A DNA stretch of 64,000 nt from Pseudarthrobacter naphthalenicus (lineage in GTDB: Bacteria; Actinomycetota; Actinomycetes; Actinomycetales; Micrococcaceae): contig NZ_JARESG010000010.1 of assembly GCF_029076445.1 (NCBI RefSeq), positions 62,001-126,000 on the forward strand, given 5' to 3'. Numbering within the stretch: position 1 is the stretch's first letter; each line of letters begins with the position of its first letter. The translations under genes were made by a program, and so were the position numbers. The notes beneath the pieces are model-generated. The model was not told the DNA's origin, did not search any database, and was given only the letters and a program-made list of their open reading frames with translations. Below are positions 1-9,179 of the stretch, one piece after another.

Positions 1-715
1 TGTAGCGGCTGGCGGAGACCGTTCCCACGGTGCCGTCGTCGAACGTGATCACGGCCAGGGCCGTATCCACATCGCCCACGTCGCCGATGGCCGGATCGCC
101 GTTGTTGGAGCCCTTCGCATAGACTTCCACAATTTCGCGGCCGGTCAGCCAGCGCAGGATGTCGAAGTCGTGGACCGAGCAGTCCCGGAACAATCCGCCG
201 GACGTGGCCAGGAATTCCACCGGCGGGGGCGTCATGTCGCAGGTGACGGCGCGCAGCGAGTGGATCCAGCCCAGCTCGCCGGCCTGGTAGGCGCGTTTGG
301 CTTCGAGGTAGCCAGCGTCGAAGCGGCGCTGGTGGCCGATCTGCACCACGCCATTGTTGTTCCCGATATAGTCCAGCACCGGCAAGGCGTCGGCTACGTT
401 CATGGCTACCGGCTTCTCGCAGAACACCGGAATGCCGGCATCCACTCCGGCCCTGATGAGTTCGGGGTGGGTCGCGGTTCCGGTGGCAATCACCAGGCCG
501 TCCACGCCCGAGGCGATCAGGTCCGCCACGGAGGGCAGGAACTCCGCGCCGAGGCCTGCGGCGATGTTGCGTGCGTGATCTTCCGCAACATCCGTGAGCC
601 TGAGCCGGACGCTGGTCCCCTGCGGGTTCAGCACCCCGTTGAGCGAGGCAATGTTGTTGGCGTGCATCACACCGATGCGTCCCACCCCCACCAGGCCGAG
701 AATGACATCCTTCAT
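1..715 (-). CDS. Gfo/Idh/MocA-family dehydrogenase, 3' end outside window
   Basis: NAD(P)-dependent sugar or inositol dehydrogenase of the Gfo/Idh/MocA family. About 238 residues are visible and the C-terminus runs off the window edge. The N-terminal Rossmann fold shows a GVGRIG glycine motif at residues 10-15. The family EKP motif, whose Lys binds substrate and cofactor, is at about 100-102, and the catalytic-type SVHDFDIL stretch follows. It resembles inositol 2-dehydrogenases in general form, but the substrate cannot be read from sequence. It is the most distal visible gene of a leftward operon and starts 24 bases after the preceding isomerase gene stops, so co-transcription is very likely. 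Confidence 0.85.
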   Translation of the reverse strand, partial: MKDVILGLVGVGRIGVMHANNIASLNGVLNPQGTSVRLRLTDVAEDHARNIAAGLGAEFLPSVADLIASGVDGLVIATGTATHPELIRAGVDAGIPVFCEKPVAMNVADALPVLDYIGNNNGVVQIGHQRRFDAGYLEAKRAYQAGELGWIHSLRAVTCDMTPPPVEFLATSGGLFRDCSVHDFDILRWLTGREIVEVYAKGSNNGDPAIGDVGDVDTALAVITFDDGTVGTVSASRY

Positions 716-739
716 AGTGTTCCTTCGTAGGTTGAAGTG

Positions 740-1555
740 CTAAGGGATCGTGACCGGCTGGACAGGTGCCGGCCGGACGGGTGCCGGCCGGTCGGTGAAG
801 GCTGCCCGGAACGCTGCCAGGGCGGCCTCACTGTCGCCGCTGGCCCATGCTTCCAGTCCGACGGTGCCGTCGTAGCCGGCGTCGGCGAGCGCCCGGGCGA
901 CAGCCTGGTAGTTGACTTCGCCGGTGCCGGGCTCACAGCGGCCAGGGACATCCGCCACCTGGATCTCGCCGATGTGCGGCAGGGCGGTCCGCACCAGCTC
1001 AATCAGGTTCCCCTCGCCCAGCTGCGCGTGGTAAAGGTCCAGCATGAGCTTCACGTTGGGGTGCCCGGTCGCTTCCACCAGAGCCAGTGTGTCCTTGGCA
1101 CGGGCCAGCGGGATGCCGGGGTGGTCCAGGACCGTGTTGAGGTTCTCCAGACAAAAAGTCACCCGGTGCTTCGCTCCCAGCGCTCCCAGGCGCTCCAGGG
1201 TCCTGGCCCCCGTGATCCACATGCGGCCGGTGGACCTGAAGACGGGACGTGCGGCCTTCCCGTCCACCAGTTCCGCGGAGTGCACCACCAGGCGGCTGAC
1301 ACCGAGCTCCAGGGCCGTGGGGATCAGTGACTCAGCCGTACGGACGACGTCGTCGGCAGTATCCGGATCCACCAGGCTGCCCGCGGTGTATCCCGTCATG
1401 GAGGAAAAGACCGCGCCGCTTGCCGCCAGCGCCTTCACGTCCTTGGTGCGGGAGTCCCACAGCTCCACGTCGAACCCGGCGTCGTGGATGCGCTGCACCC
1501 GTTCGGCGAAGGGCAGGTCCGTGAACACCATCTCCGCGCAGACAGCCAGCCGCAT
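740..1555 (-). CDS. TIM-barrel sugar isomerase, hydroxypyruvate isomerase-like
   Basis: A 271-residue protein of the xylose-isomerase-like TIM-barrel superfamily (AP endonuclease family 2), closest in style to hydroxypyruvate isomerase (Hyi). It begins MRLAVCAEMVF and carries the expected acidic and His metal ligands in FCLENLN, LMLDLYHAQ and the C-terminal VGLEAW. The length is typical. Its ATG shares one base with the TGA of the upstream dehydrogenase (TGATG), which indicates translational coupling. It presumably acts on the ketone product of one of the adjacent dehydrogenases. Family membership is firm, but the reaction (isomerisation, epimerisation or elimination) is inference. Confidence 0.85.
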   Translation of the reverse strand: MRLAVCAEMVFTDLPFAERVQRIHDAGFDVELWDSRTKDVKALAASGAVFSSMTGYTAGSLVDPDTADDVVRTAESLIPTALELGVSRLVVHSAELVDGKAARPVFRSTGRMWITGARTLERLGALGAKHRVTFCLENLNTVLDHPGIPLARAKDTLALVEATGHPNVKLMLDLYHAQLGEGNLIELVRTALPHIGEIQVADVPGRCEPGTGEVNYQAVARALADAGYDGTVGLEAWASGDSEAALAAFRAAFTDRPAPVRPAPVQPVTIP

Positions 1556-2661
1556 CAGGGCCTCACCTTCGCCGCCGCAGGAACAGCCGCGGGAGCGCCC
1601 TGCTTCACGGAATCGATGCAGGCCAGTGCCATGGCGAGGGCACGGCGCGCGTCTGCCGGTCCCGGGGTCAGCGTGAAATCGGCCGACGGCGGCGGCGTAC
1701 CGTCGCGCCGTGACCGCACCGCGGCGGTGAAGTCGGCGAGTTCATCCGTATAGGCCTGGCGGAAGAGTTCCACGTTGAGCCGCGGAGTGTCCGCGGAGAG
1801 GCCGTCGGCCGTGTAGCGGCGGGCCGCTGTTTCGGTGGACCGGCCGGCCTGGACCATGCCCTTTGAACCGAAGACCTCACCCCGGACGTCGTAGCCATAG
1901 AGGGCGCTGAAGTTCGCTTCGGCCACGGCGATGGCGCCGTTGTTGTAGCGGACGGTGACCACGGCGGTGTCCAGGAAGCCTTGGTCGCGCAGGGCGGGTT
2001 CCACCAGGGCGTCGGCCACGGCGTAGACCTCCACGGGCTCAGCGCCCTCATTGAACCAGTTCAGGGTGTCGAAGTCGTGGATGAGGGTTTCCAGGAAAAT
2101 GGTCCAGGCCGGTACCCCGGCGGCGTTCGGGATGCTGCCGGTCCCCGGATCGCGCGTGAGCGAGCGCAGGAGCTGCGGCGTGCCCGCCGTCCCTGCGGCA
2201 AGGTCCTTCTTGGCCGCCTGGAAGTCGTCGGCGTAGCGGCGGTTGAAGCCTATTTGGAAGTGCACCCCGGCGGCCTCCACGGCGGCAAGGGCGGCGTCGA
2301 GCTCGTTAAGGTCCTGCGCCGCAGGCTTTTCGCAGAACACGTGTTTCCCGGCGGCGGCTGCCTTGCTGGTCAGGGTGGCATGAAAACGGGCCGGACTGGC
2401 GATGATCACGGCATCGATCGCGGGATCGGCCAGGATGTCCTCGGCACTGGCCGTGACTTTGGTTGTGCCGAGCGAGGCGGCGAGCGCCTGGGCAGATTCA
2501 ACGTTTGGGTCGGCGATGGCGGCGAGCACCGCATCCGGGACCCGGCGGGCAATGCTTTCAGCGTGGAACGCGCCCATCCAGCCCGAGCCGATGAGGCCGA
2601 TCCGTACCGGGGCCGGGTTGGGGGCCGGGTTGGGGGCGGGGGTGGGGGTGAGATAAGCCAT
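1555..2661 (-). CDS. Gfo/Idh/MocA-family dehydrogenase
   Basis: A 368-residue NAD(P)-dependent dehydrogenase. After a Pro-rich N-terminal stretch (repeated NPAP, encoded by a small tandem GC repeat) comes the Rossmann glycine motif GLIGSGWMG. It then has the CEKPAA motif, a RRYADDF segment and a second-domain LIHDFDTLNWF motif with the family His and Asp. It is in an operon with the isomerase that follows (one-base overlap) and the dehydrogenase that precedes it (54-base gap). The substrate is unknown; inositol isomers or sugars are plausible from context. The Pro-rich tail before the fold is unusual and might mean the true start lies further downstream. Confidence 0.85.
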   Translation of the reverse strand: MAYLTPTPAPNPAPNPAPVRIGLIGSGWMGAFHAESIARRVPDAVLAAIADPNVESAQALAASLGTTKVTASAEDILADPAIDAVIIASPARFHATLTSKAAAAGKHVFCEKPAAQDLNELDAALAAVEAAGVHFQIGFNRRYADDFQAAKKDLAAGTAGTPQLLRSLTRDPGTGSIPNAAGVPAWTIFLETLIHDFDTLNWFNEGAEPVEVYAVADALVEPALRDQGFLDTAVVTVRYNNGAIAVAEANFSALYGYDVRGEVFGSKGMVQAGRSTETAARRYTADGLSADTPRLNVELFRQAYTDELADFTAAVRSRRDGTPPPSADFTLTPGPADARRALAMALACIDSVKQGAPAAVPAAAKVRP

Positions 2662-2715
2662 GGGCTGGTCCTTTCATGGGGCTGGCGCGTGGATGGTGTC
2701 GCTGGTTTGGGAGAA

Positions 2716-3768
2716 TTAGTGCCGGGCCGCGGCCGTGGTTGCTTCGCCGCGGAACACCAGGCCGAGCCGGCTGCGGATCTGATCGGCCACTTCCAAGGTG
2801 CGGATGGAGGCAGCCAGTGTCCGTTGGCTGGCTTCCCGGCTGCCTGCGCCGATGGCCCGTGCTACGGCCGCGGCCTCATAGTGCAGGCCTTCGAAGTGCC
2901 CGCCGGCGGGTTCGTCATGGCGAAGGCGGGTGCCGTCGGGGAAGCGGACCTCGAAGCCGCCGGGCATGTTGAAGGGCCCGTCGATGGTCAGTGTCGCCTC
3001 TGAGCCCACCACTATGGCTGCCGTGGGCGTGAAGTTGTGCACGTGAGTGTTCACCATGGCCTGCGCGCCGCCGTCGAACGTCATCATCGCGGACAGTTGG
3101 GCATTCACGCCGGACTGGTGCGGCTGACCCATGGCAGCCAGTTGCTGCGGGCTGCCCAGCACCTCGGTCACGAGTGCCAGTGGATACGTGCCCAGGTCCA
3201 GCAGCGGCCCGCCCGCCAGGTCAGGATTGAAGATGCGGTGGGAGGGGTCGAAGTGCTCGCCATACTCGGCAACCACTGTGGTGATGGTCCCCAGGGTGCC
3301 GGCGTCGAGGATCTGGCGGATCACATCGAATTTCGGCAGGAAAAACGTCCACATGGCCTCCGCGGCGAACACGCCGGCGGCCTCGGCCCGGCCGGCAATA
3401 TCGCGTGCCTGGTCCGCGTTGAGGCCGAGCGGTTTCTCGACCAGCACGTGCTTGCCCGCCTCGATGGCCAGCAGGGCGGCGGCGTGGTGGCCGGTATGCG
3501 GTGTGCACACGTAGACGATGTCGATGTCCGGGGCCGCGGCCAGTTCCTCATAGCTCCCGTACGCGGCCGGCACGTTGAACGTATCCGCGAAGGCCTTGGA
3601 CCTGTTCAGTGACCGGGACCCGACGGCGCCAATCACCTGTCCGGTGTGCGCCTGGAGGGATTCGGTGAAGCGTTCGGCGATCCAGCCCGGGCCCATGATG
3701 CCCCAGCGCAGCACGGGGGCGTCACGGGAGTCCGGGACCCTGGACGACGGGAGGGCGGTGGCGGTCAT
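2716..3768 (-). CDS. Gfo/Idh/MocA-family dehydrogenase
   Basis: A 350-residue dehydrogenase beginning MTATALPSSRV. This start was chosen because its ATG overlaps the TGA of the upstream gene (ATGA); longer frames would run through that gene. The Rossmann motif is WGIMGPGWIAERF, followed by VEKPLG and a hydrophobic LLDLGTYPLALV segment. The latter is typical of the branch containing dihydrodiol dehydrogenases and anhydrofructose-type reductases, so it differs from the inositol dehydrogenases beside it. Its role is presumably oxidation or reduction of a sugar or keto-sugar imported by the ABC transporter in the same operon. The substrate is unknown. Confidence 0.85.
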   Translation of the reverse strand: MTATALPSSRVPDSRDAPVLRWGIMGPGWIAERFTESLQAHTGQVIGAVGSRSLNRSKAFADTFNVPAAYGSYEELAAAPDIDIVYVCTPHTGHHAAALLAIEAGKHVLVEKPLGLNADQARDIAGRAEAAGVFAAEAMWTFFLPKFDVIRQILDAGTLGTITTVVAEYGEHFDPSHRIFNPDLAGGPLLDLGTYPLALVTEVLGSPQQLAAMGQPHQSGVNAQLSAMMTFDGGAQAMVNTHVHNFTPTAAIVVGSEATLTIDGPFNMPGGFEVRFPDGTRLRHDEPAGGHFEGLHYEAAAVARAIGAGSREASQRTLAASIRTLEVADQIRSRLGLVFRGEATTAAARH

Positions 3769-4763
3769 AGATACTTGACCTTCGTGGCCGTCCCGTCGCT
3801 GTGCAGCGACTGGATCATGGCTTGGGCGACGAGTGCGGCGTTCAGTCCGTCCTGGGCACCGGCGAGGGAAGGCTTGTCTCCGGCGGCAAGTGCAGAGATC
3901 CAGGCCTGCAGCTGCAGCCGGTACGCGTCGGCGAAGCGGGGTCGCCAGTCCGCAGGGATCTGCTCCTGCCTGGTTCCTTCCTGCTCGATGCCCAGCAGGG
4001 CGGAGTTCTGCAGTGCCGCGATGCCGCGCTCCGAAACAACCTCGCAACGGGTGGTGTAGCCGTACTGGGCATTCAGGAACAGTTCCAGGGTGGTGAGGGT
4101 TCCGTCGGCGGTCCGGAGCGTCATGAATGCCGGGTCCCGCAGTTCGGCCTCCGCGTGCCGGGTACTGTTGCCGGCCTGCCAGGACACTTCCGTGATGGGA
4201 GAGCCCAGCAGCCAGGGAATGATGTCCAGCTCATGGATGGCCGAGTTGGTGATGGCCGATTCCGCCGTGGTGCCGGGAGCCGCGGCGGCGTTCCGGCTGA
4301 TGCAGTGGACCATCAGCGGCCCGCCCTGCGCCCGTCCCCGCACGGCCTGCCGCAGTGCCACGTAGCCCGGGTCGAAGCGCCGCATGAAACCGAGCGAAAG
4401 CAGGGACGCTCCCGTCGCGGCCACCATGTCGGCGTCCGCAGCCACCACTTCCAGGCTTTCCAGGACGGTGGGTGCCAGCGGCTTTTCACACAGCACCGGC
4501 GTCATCGTCTCGAAGCACTCCAGGACCAGGGCGGCGTGGGTGGAGTCGTGTGAGGCCACCACCACGGCGTCCACCTCGCTGGAGTGGATCAGCTCCGAGG
4601 GGTCGGTGGTGATGCGTGCCGACGACGGCGCTGCCGCAGCGGCGCGGTCAGCGTCCAGATCTGCCACGAAGGTGACCTCGGCACCACCGATGTTGGAGGA
4701 GAGGTTCCTGATGTGGTCCGCGCCCATGATTCCGGCGCCAATGACACCTACCCGGATCGGCAT
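3765..4763 (-). CDS. Inositol 2-dehydrogenase-like Gfo/Idh/MocA protein
   Basis: A 332-residue dehydrogenase starting MPIRVGVIGAGIMGADH, preceded by a GAAGGGAA ribosome-binding site. The N-terminal 50 residues align closely with the iolG gene of the second operon in this window (both show GAGxMGADHI, an internal GAEV and a DxD at the end of strand 2), so the two look like paralogues. CEKPLA and IHELDIIPWLLG are the substrate-site motifs. It follows the ATPase gene of the sugar ABC transporter by 99 bases. The likely reaction is oxidation of an inositol or related cyclitol to its keto form. Isomer preference is unknown. Confidence 0.85.
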   Translation of the reverse strand: MPIRVGVIGAGIMGADHIRNLSSNIGGAEVTFVADLDADRAAAAAPSSARITTDPSELIHSSEVDAVVVASHDSTHAALVLECFETMTPVLCEKPLAPTVLESLEVVAADADMVAATGASLLSLGFMRRFDPGYVALRQAVRGRAQGGPLMVHCISRNAAAAPGTTAESAITNSAIHELDIIPWLLGSPITEVSWQAGNSTRHAEAELRDPAFMTLRTADGTLTTLELFLNAQYGYTTRCEVVSERGIAALQNSALLGIEQEGTRQEQIPADWRPRFADAYRLQLQAWISALAAGDKPSLAGAQDGLNAALVAQAMIQSLHSDGTATKVKYL

Positions 4764-4862
4764 GATGTTCCCTTCGTTGATGTTCGAGGTGGCCCCGTGG
4801 TGGGCGCGCAGGCACGGCGGGGCGCCCCGGGGTGTCCGGAGCACCCCCCGGGTCGCTCTGCC

Positions 4863-5789
4863 CTAAGCGTGCTTCGGGCCCCCTGGCGGGGCGGTGTCGG
4901 TGACGTCGGCGACTTCGGCCTGGACTTCCTTGAGTGCCTCGTTGTGGCCGCCGAGTTGTTCGAGTTCGTGGGCGAGTTCGGCGAGTTCGGCACCGCCGGC
5001 CATCTGGGCGGTGAGTTCGTCCAGGGTGATGTCTTTTTTGTCGTAGTAACCGATTGACTTGCCGCGCTTGAGCAGCAGGAACCGGTCCCCCACGGGAAAG
5101 GCGTGGTGCGGGTTGTGGGTGATGAAGATGACCCCGAGACCCCGGTCGCGGGCCTGCAGGATGTAGCGCAGGACCACGCCGGACTGCTTCACACCCAGGG
5201 CCGCCGTCGGCTCGTCCAGGATCAGGACCTTCGCCCCGAAGTACACGGCCCGGGCAATCGCCACACACTGGCGCTCACCGCCGGAGAGCTGCCCGATGGG
5301 CTGCTCCACATCCCGCAGGTCAATGCCCATGTCCGCGAGTTCCTTCTTGGTGATGTCCTTCATCTGCTGGACATCCAGGCTCTTGAACGGCCCGAACCCG
5401 GAGGTCAGTTCCGAGCCGAGGAAGAAGTTCCGCCAGATCGGCATCAGGGGCACCACGGCCAGGTCCTGGTAGACCGTGGCGATCCCGACGTCGAGGGCAT
5501 CACGGGGCGAACTGAACTTCCGTTCCTCACCCATGATGTTCAGCACGCCCTCGTCATGCTGGTGCAGGCCGGCGATGATTTTGATCAGCGTGGACTTGCC
5601 GGCGCCGTTATCTCCGAGCACGCAGGTGACACGGCCGTTATCCACCGCCATGGTCACGTCGGACAGGGCGATGATATTCCCGTAGTGCTTGCCCACGCCC
5701 TCCAGGGAGAGCAGGTGGACCGGGGTATGGGTCAGCGGATCCGTTTCATTGTGCAGCAGGGTCTGCTGGTCGATCTGATTGGCGTTCAT
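4863..5789 (-). CDS. Sugar ABC transporter ATP-binding protein
   Basis: A 308-residue ATPase of a simple-sugar (CUT2-type) importer. It has Walker [10 protein letters not shown] near residues 59-67, the signature LSGGERQ and Walker [12 protein letters not shown]. It contains one nucleotide-binding domain, whereas classic CUT2 ATPases such as RbsA and XylG carry two fused domains of about 500 residues. A single-domain form is common in actinobacterial and rhizobial inositol/ribose-type systems. The start at MNANQ is preceded by GGCCGGAGAG and lies 14 bases after the permease stop. It would energise import with the permease and binding protein encoded just upstream. Confidence 0.9.
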   Translation of the reverse strand: MNANQIDQQTLLHNETDPLTHTPVHLLSLEGVGKHYGNIIALSDVTMAVDNGRVTCVLGDNGAGKSTLIKIIAGLHQHDEGVLNIMGEERKFSSPRDALDVGIATVYQDLAVVPLMPIWRNFFLGSELTSGFGPFKSLDVQQMKDITKKELADMGIDLRDVEQPIGQLSGGERQCVAIARAVYFGAKVLILDEPTAALGVKQSGVVLRYILQARDRGLGVIFITHNPHHAFPVGDRFLLLKRGKSIGYYDKKDITLDELTAQMAGGAELAELAHELEQLGGHNEALKEVQAEVADVTDTAPPGGPKHA

Positions 5790-5803
5790 TCTCTCCGGCC
5801 CCT

Positions 5804-6871
5804 TTACTTGAGTTCCGCGCGGCGCTTGACGATGAGGTTCACGATGGTGGCCAACAGCAGCATCAGGCCCAGGAAGAACTTGAACCAGTCCGGGTTCCAC
5901 TGCGCATACACGATGCCCTTGTTGGCCATGCCGAAGATGAACGCGCCGATCGCGCCGCCCACCGCCGAGCCGTAGCCGCCGGTCAACAGGCAGCCGCCGA
6001 TCACCGCGGCGATGATGTACAGGAACTCGTTGCCCACACCCTCACCTGACTGCACCGCATCGAAGGCGAACAGGTTGTGCATGCCCAGGATCCAGCCGCA
6101 AAAACCCACTGCCATGAACAGGCCGATCTTGGTCTTGGTGACGGGTACACCCACGGCGCGGGCAGCATTCGCGTCACCGCCGGCCGCGAAGATCCAGTTC
6201 CCCACCTTCGTGCGCAGCAGCACCCACGAGGCCACCGCGACCAGGATGATCCAGAAAAACACGGTGATCTTGACCTCGACGCCACCCACACTGATCGAGG
6301 AAGCAAACACCGCCCGGGCCGAGTCGAAACCGTCCAGCTTCGAAATCGACGGCGAAGACACCGACCCGCCGATCAGCCGGGTCAGGGCCAGGTTCAACCC
6401 GGTCAGCATCAGGAACGTCGCCAGGGTCACGATGAAGCTGGGCAGCTTCGTTTTGATCAGGATCCAGCCGTTAATAAACCCGATCCCGAGCGAAACGACC
6501 AGCGCCAGGCCAACACCGACCCACGCGTTCATCGAGAAATTCCAGCTAAACAGGGACGCCGTCAGAGCCGAGGAAATCACCGCGACGCCGGTCGAAAGGT
6601 CGAACTCGCCGCCGATCATCAGCAGCGATACCCCCACCGCCATGATCCCGATCGTGGAACTGCCATACAGGATGGTCGCCAACGCGTTCGGCTGGGTGAA
6701 GGTCTGGGACACCAAGGCGAAGAAGATAAAAAGAACCACAGCTCCTACGAGCGCGCCAACCTCAGGGCGGCCCAGGAGTTTTTGGAACGGGCTACGTTGC
6801 CCAATGCGCTCGTCACCACGTGTCCCGGCCGCTGGGGCCGGTGCCGGTGGCAGGGTTGCTGTATTTGCCAT
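5804..6871 (-). CDS. Sugar ABC transporter permease
   Basis: A 355-residue integral membrane permease of the RbsC/XylH family. After a polar, Ala/Pro-rich cytoplasmic N-terminus of about 45 residues, it shows roughly 8-10 hydrophobic segments. A conserved cytoplasmic-loop motif, AARAVGVPV, contacts the ATPase. The start [11 protein letters not shown] has a GGAG ribosome-binding site seven bases upstream. It sits between the binding-protein gene and the ATPase gene with short gaps, so all three are one transport operon. The substrate is probably a cyclitol or monosaccharide, judged from the dehydrogenase genes that follow. Confidence 0.9.
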   Translation of the reverse strand: MANTATLPPAPAPAAGTRGDERIGQRSPFQKLLGRPEVGALVGAVVLFIFFALVSQTFTQPNALATILYGSSTIGIMAVGVSLLMIGGEFDLSTGVAVISSALTASLFSWNFSMNAWVGVGLALVVSLGIGFINGWILIKTKLPSFIVTLATFLMLTGLNLALTRLIGGSVSSPSISKLDGFDSARAVFASSISVGGVEVKITVFFWIILVAVASWVLLRTKVGNWIFAAGGDANAARAVGVPVTKTKIGLFMAVGFCGWILGMHNLFAFDAVQSGEGVGNEFLYIIAAVIGGCLLTGGYGSAVGGAIGAFIFGMANKGIVYAQWNPDWFKFFLGLMLLLATIVNLIVKRRAELK

Positions 6872-6935
6872 AGGAATAACTCCTTGTTGGTCGGGCTGTG
6901 CGGCGGTCATCCGCCGCACAGCCCGAGGCCTGGAT

Positions 6936-7931
6936 CTAGCGGACGCCCTGCTGGGCGAATTTGAGAACGTTGGAGGCGTTTGCCTTGTCCACGATGGTGG
7001 GACCGGTCAGAACCGGCTGTCCGCCGCCAAGCTTGAACCCGCCGCGCTTGGCCTGCCAGAGAGAGTCAACGGACATGTAGCCCTGGAGCCACGGCTGCTG
7101 GTCAACCGTGAAGAGTACGGTTCCATCCACGATCTTCTGGGCAAGGTCGGCGTTGAGGTCGAAGCTGGCCACCTTTGCGGAGCTGCTGGCGTCCGTGACC
7201 GATTTGAGGAGGGTCAGCGTGATCGGGGCGCCGAGGCCGATGATCACATCGGCATCCTTCGCGGCCTGGAGCTTCGCCGTTGCCGTGGACTGGACCGAGG
7301 TCATGTCCTTGCCGTCAACGTAGAGGATCTCTGTGCCGGGCACCTTCGCCTTGACACCTGCACAGCGTGCTTCAAGGCCCACGTGGCCCTGCTGCTGGAT
7401 AACGCAGACGGGGTGCTTGAAGCCCTGCTCCGCGAGCTTGCCGCCCACGGCCTGGCCTGCCAACTGCTCATTGGAACCGAAGTGGGTGAAGGCGCCAAGC
7501 TGCGCCGAGACGGACTCGCCCGCGTTGAGGCTCACTACGGGAATGCCTGCGTCGGTGGCCTTCTTCAGCACGTCCTTGAGGGCGTCCGGGGTGGCAAGGG
7601 TGACCGCGATGCCGTCAACCTTCTGGTCTATGGCCTGCTGGACAAGCTGCGCCTGCCGCCCTGCTTCGGGATCGCTGGTGTAGAGCAGCTCCACGTTGTC
7701 TTTCGAGGAAGCCTCCTCGGCGCCCTTGCGGACAATGTCCCAGAACGTATCGCCCGCCGCAGCGTGGGTGATGAGGGCCACCTTGATCCGGTCCGTGCCG
7801 GCGACCTGGCCGCCGCCGGCCGCGTTGCCGGTGTCGACGGCTTTGCCGCCCTGGCTGGAACAAGCACTGAGAGCCATCATCGGAACGACGGCCGCCACCA
7901 GGGCCGCCTTCCGCCACGAAAAGTTCTTCAC
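6936..7931 (-). CDS. Sugar ABC transporter substrate-binding lipoprotein
   Basis: A 331-residue periplasmic-binding-protein type 4 family member (ribose/galactose-like). The signal peptide has a positive start, a hydrophobic core and a lipobox LSAC with the lipidated Cys at residue 24, so it should be membrane anchored outside the cell. The mature protein begins with a short Gly/Asp linker, then strand KVALITHAAAGDTFW, the hinge-region GIAVTLATPDAL, and the C-terminal DLNADLAQKI region where ligand-contacting Asp is usual. First gene of the leftward operon, with its own promoter and an operator-like 10-mer upstream. Substrate inferred only from the neighbouring dehydrogenases. Confidence 0.9.
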   Translation of the reverse strand: MKNFSWRKAALVAAVVPMMALSACSSQGGKAVDTGNAAGGGQVAGTDRIKVALITHAAAGDTFWDIVRKGAEEASSKDNVELLYTSDPEAGRQAQLVQQAIDQKVDGIAVTLATPDALKDVLKKATDAGIPVVSLNAGESVSAQLGAFTHFGSNEQLAGQAVGGKLAEQGFKHPVCVIQQQGHVGLEARCAGVKAKVPGTEILYVDGKDMTSVQSTATAKLQAAKDADVIIGLGAPITLTLLKSVTDASSSAKVASFDLNADLAQKIVDGTVLFTVDQQPWLQGYMSVDSLWQAKRGGFKLGGGQPVLTGPTIVDKANASNVLKFAQQGVR

Positions 7932-7997
7932 GATTTATCTCCTTTGATCGGGGTTACGGCCCTGCAGCTCCGCAGGTGCTCAAAGCCCTCTACACCG

Positions 7998-8026
7998 ATC
8001 ATGGTGACTCAACTCACAGATGTCAA
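7998..8026 (-). promoter_or_regulatory. Sigma-70 type promoter of the ABC transporter/dehydrogenase operon
   Basis: On the minus strand a perfect -35 TTGACA (8021-8026) is followed by a 17-base spacer and CATGAT (7998-8003), a 4/6 match to the -10 consensus. It lies about 67 bases upstream of the binding-protein ATG. An operator-like TGTCCTGACA lies six bases upstream of the -35. Confidence 0.6.
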
Positions 8027-8031
8027 TACTT

Positions 8032-8041
8032 TGTCCTGACA
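8032..8041. promoter_or_regulatory. Shared operator-like motif TGTCCTGACA (copy 1)
   Basis: Ten-base interrupted palindrome TGTC-CT-GACA just upstream of the -35 of the ABC operon. The identical ten bases occur in front of the tautomerase gene at 22224, and one-mismatch versions lie at 9135, 21703 and 21719. It fits the KGWCHTRACA motif that I recall being reported for the GntR-type inositol regulator IolR of Corynebacterium glutamicum. No GntR gene is in this window, so the binding protein is inferred. Confidence 0.55.
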
Positions 8042-8079
8042 TTAGGATGTTTGTACGTAATTTTACTTCCCGGGCACAT

Positions 8080-9093
8080 TCACCGGGCGGGCCGGGACGT
8101 AGTGCCGCGGACCACCAGGCTCGGGTCAATCAGCCTCCGTTGCGGGCTGACCGAAGGGCCCGCAATGCGCTCCAGCAGCACTTTTGCCACCTCCACGCCC
8201 ACCAGGTCGCTCCGGTTGTCCACGGAGGTCAGCTCCAAATAGCGTGACTTCGCCAGGACGGAGTTGTCGTAGCCGATTACGGAAATGTCCGCCGGAACTG
8301 CCCGGCCGCGGGCCTTGATGGCACCGAAGGCCCCCAAGGCCATCGTGTCGTTGGCGGCAAAGATCGCCGTGGTCTCCGGATGGTGATCCAACAGCCAGCA
8401 CGCAGAGGCGTAGCCATCCTCCTCCGAGGTACCACCCGAGTCCCCCGCGATCCGCAAATCAGCGCCGGAGTCCCGGGCCCTGGCTTCGAAGCCCGCCCTG
8501 CGATGGGCTGCGGCGCCGCCCGCCCCCGTGAGGTGTCCGATTTTCGTGTGCCCGAGCCCGAGTAAGTGTTCGGCCGCCAGGGCGCCGCCGGCGTCGTCGT
8601 CGTTGGTAATGAGGTCCACCTCGGCCGGCACGCCGTTCCGCCAGCCGGCCACAAGGGTGGGAACCCCGGTGCCGGTCAGCACGGTTCCAGCCGGCTCCGC
8701 TGCGATCACCAGCCCATCGACATGCATGGCCAGCAACCCGTCAGCCGCCTCCCTGATGCGATTTTCCCCCGGCCGGGAATCGGCAAGCATTACCTGGTAG
8801 CCGTGTTCCGTGAGCGCCGATTCCATCCCGCGAAGCAGGTCCACAAACCAAAGGTTCCGGTAATCGTCGATGACCAGGCCGATGCTTTTGGTCCTGTTAC
8901 TCGCCAGGGCGGTGGCGGCCCTGCTGGGCCGGTAGCCGAGCTCAGCTATGGCGCTGCGCACGGCCGCGCGGCGCTTCTCACTCACCTTGTCCGGATTCTG
9001 CAGCACCAATGACACCAGCGACGGCGAAACACCCGCCAGCTTCGCCACGTCGTACAGCGTTGGGCGCCGGGCCTGGGCATTAGGGGGTGCCAT
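8080..9093 (-). CDS. LacI-family transcriptional regulator
   Basis: A 337-residue repressor. The N-terminal helix-turn-helix TLYDVAKLAGVSPSLVSLVL is followed by the LacI hinge-type stretch and a periplasmic-binding-protein-like sensor domain (SIGLVIDDYRN, ANDTMALGAFGAIKARG, SVIGYDNS). The start MAPPNAQARRP has an AGGTGG site upstream; the longer frame would read into the divergent promoter. It lies between the ABC operon and the divergent dehydrogenase/isomerase pair. The perfect palindrome TTGTAGCGCTACAA in front of that pair has the central CG step usual for LacI-family operators and is its likely target. The effector is probably a sugar or cyclitol of this island. Confidence 0.9.
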   Translation of the reverse strand: MAPPNAQARRPTLYDVAKLAGVSPSLVSLVLQNPDKVSEKRRAAVRSAIAELGYRPSRAATALASNRTKSIGLVIDDYRNLWFVDLLRGMESALTEHGYQVMLADSRPGENRIREAADGLLAMHVDGLVIAAEPAGTVLTGTGVPTLVAGWRNGVPAEVDLITNDDDAGGALAAEHLLGLGHTKIGHLTGAGGAAAHRRAGFEARARDSGADLRIAGDSGGTSEEDGYASACWLLDHHPETTAIFAANDTMALGAFGAIKARGRAVPADISVIGYDNSVLAKSRYLELTSVDNRSDLVGVEVAKVLLERIAGPSVSPQRRLIDPSLVVRGTTSRPAR

Positions 9094-9133
9094 CGCGGCC
9101 ACCTTTCTGTTCTTAGTGAACCTCAAAGAATGA

Positions 9134-9162
9134 TTGACAGGACATATAGACATGACTACGCT
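9134..9162 (+). promoter_or_regulatory. Promoter of the divergent dehydrogenase/isomerase operon
   Basis: Perfect -35 TTGACA (9134-9139), 17-base spacer, and TACGCT (9157-9162) as -10. The expected start point is near 9169, about 70 bases before the ATG. The -35 overlaps the operator-like TGACAGGACA, and a LacI-type palindrome begins about 11 bases downstream of the start point, so two regulators could act here. Confidence 0.65.
9135..9144. promoter_or_regulatory. Shared operator-like motif, copy 2 (TGACAGGACA)
   Basis: Reverse complement of TGTCCTGTCA, exactly the form found in front of iolC at 21703. It differs by one base from the copies at 8032 and 22224. In both this copy and the iolC copy the motif overlaps a TTGACA -35 hexamer, a position suited to repression. 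Confidence 0.5.
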
Positions 9163-9179
9163 CGAGTCAGCCTACAAAA

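Noticed and set aside
4831..4857. GC hairpin CCCGGGGTG...CACCCCCCGGG between the ABC ATPase and the dehydrogenase genes
   Set aside because: Arms pair imperfectly with two unpaired C and no T-run; too weak to call a terminator inside what looks like one operon.
6012..8039. 675-codon open frame on the plus strand opposite the ABC permease and binding-protein genes
   Set aside because: It is the antisense of well-recognised genes. High GC makes long antisense frames common; the translation is rich in Arg, Pro and Thr with no family features.
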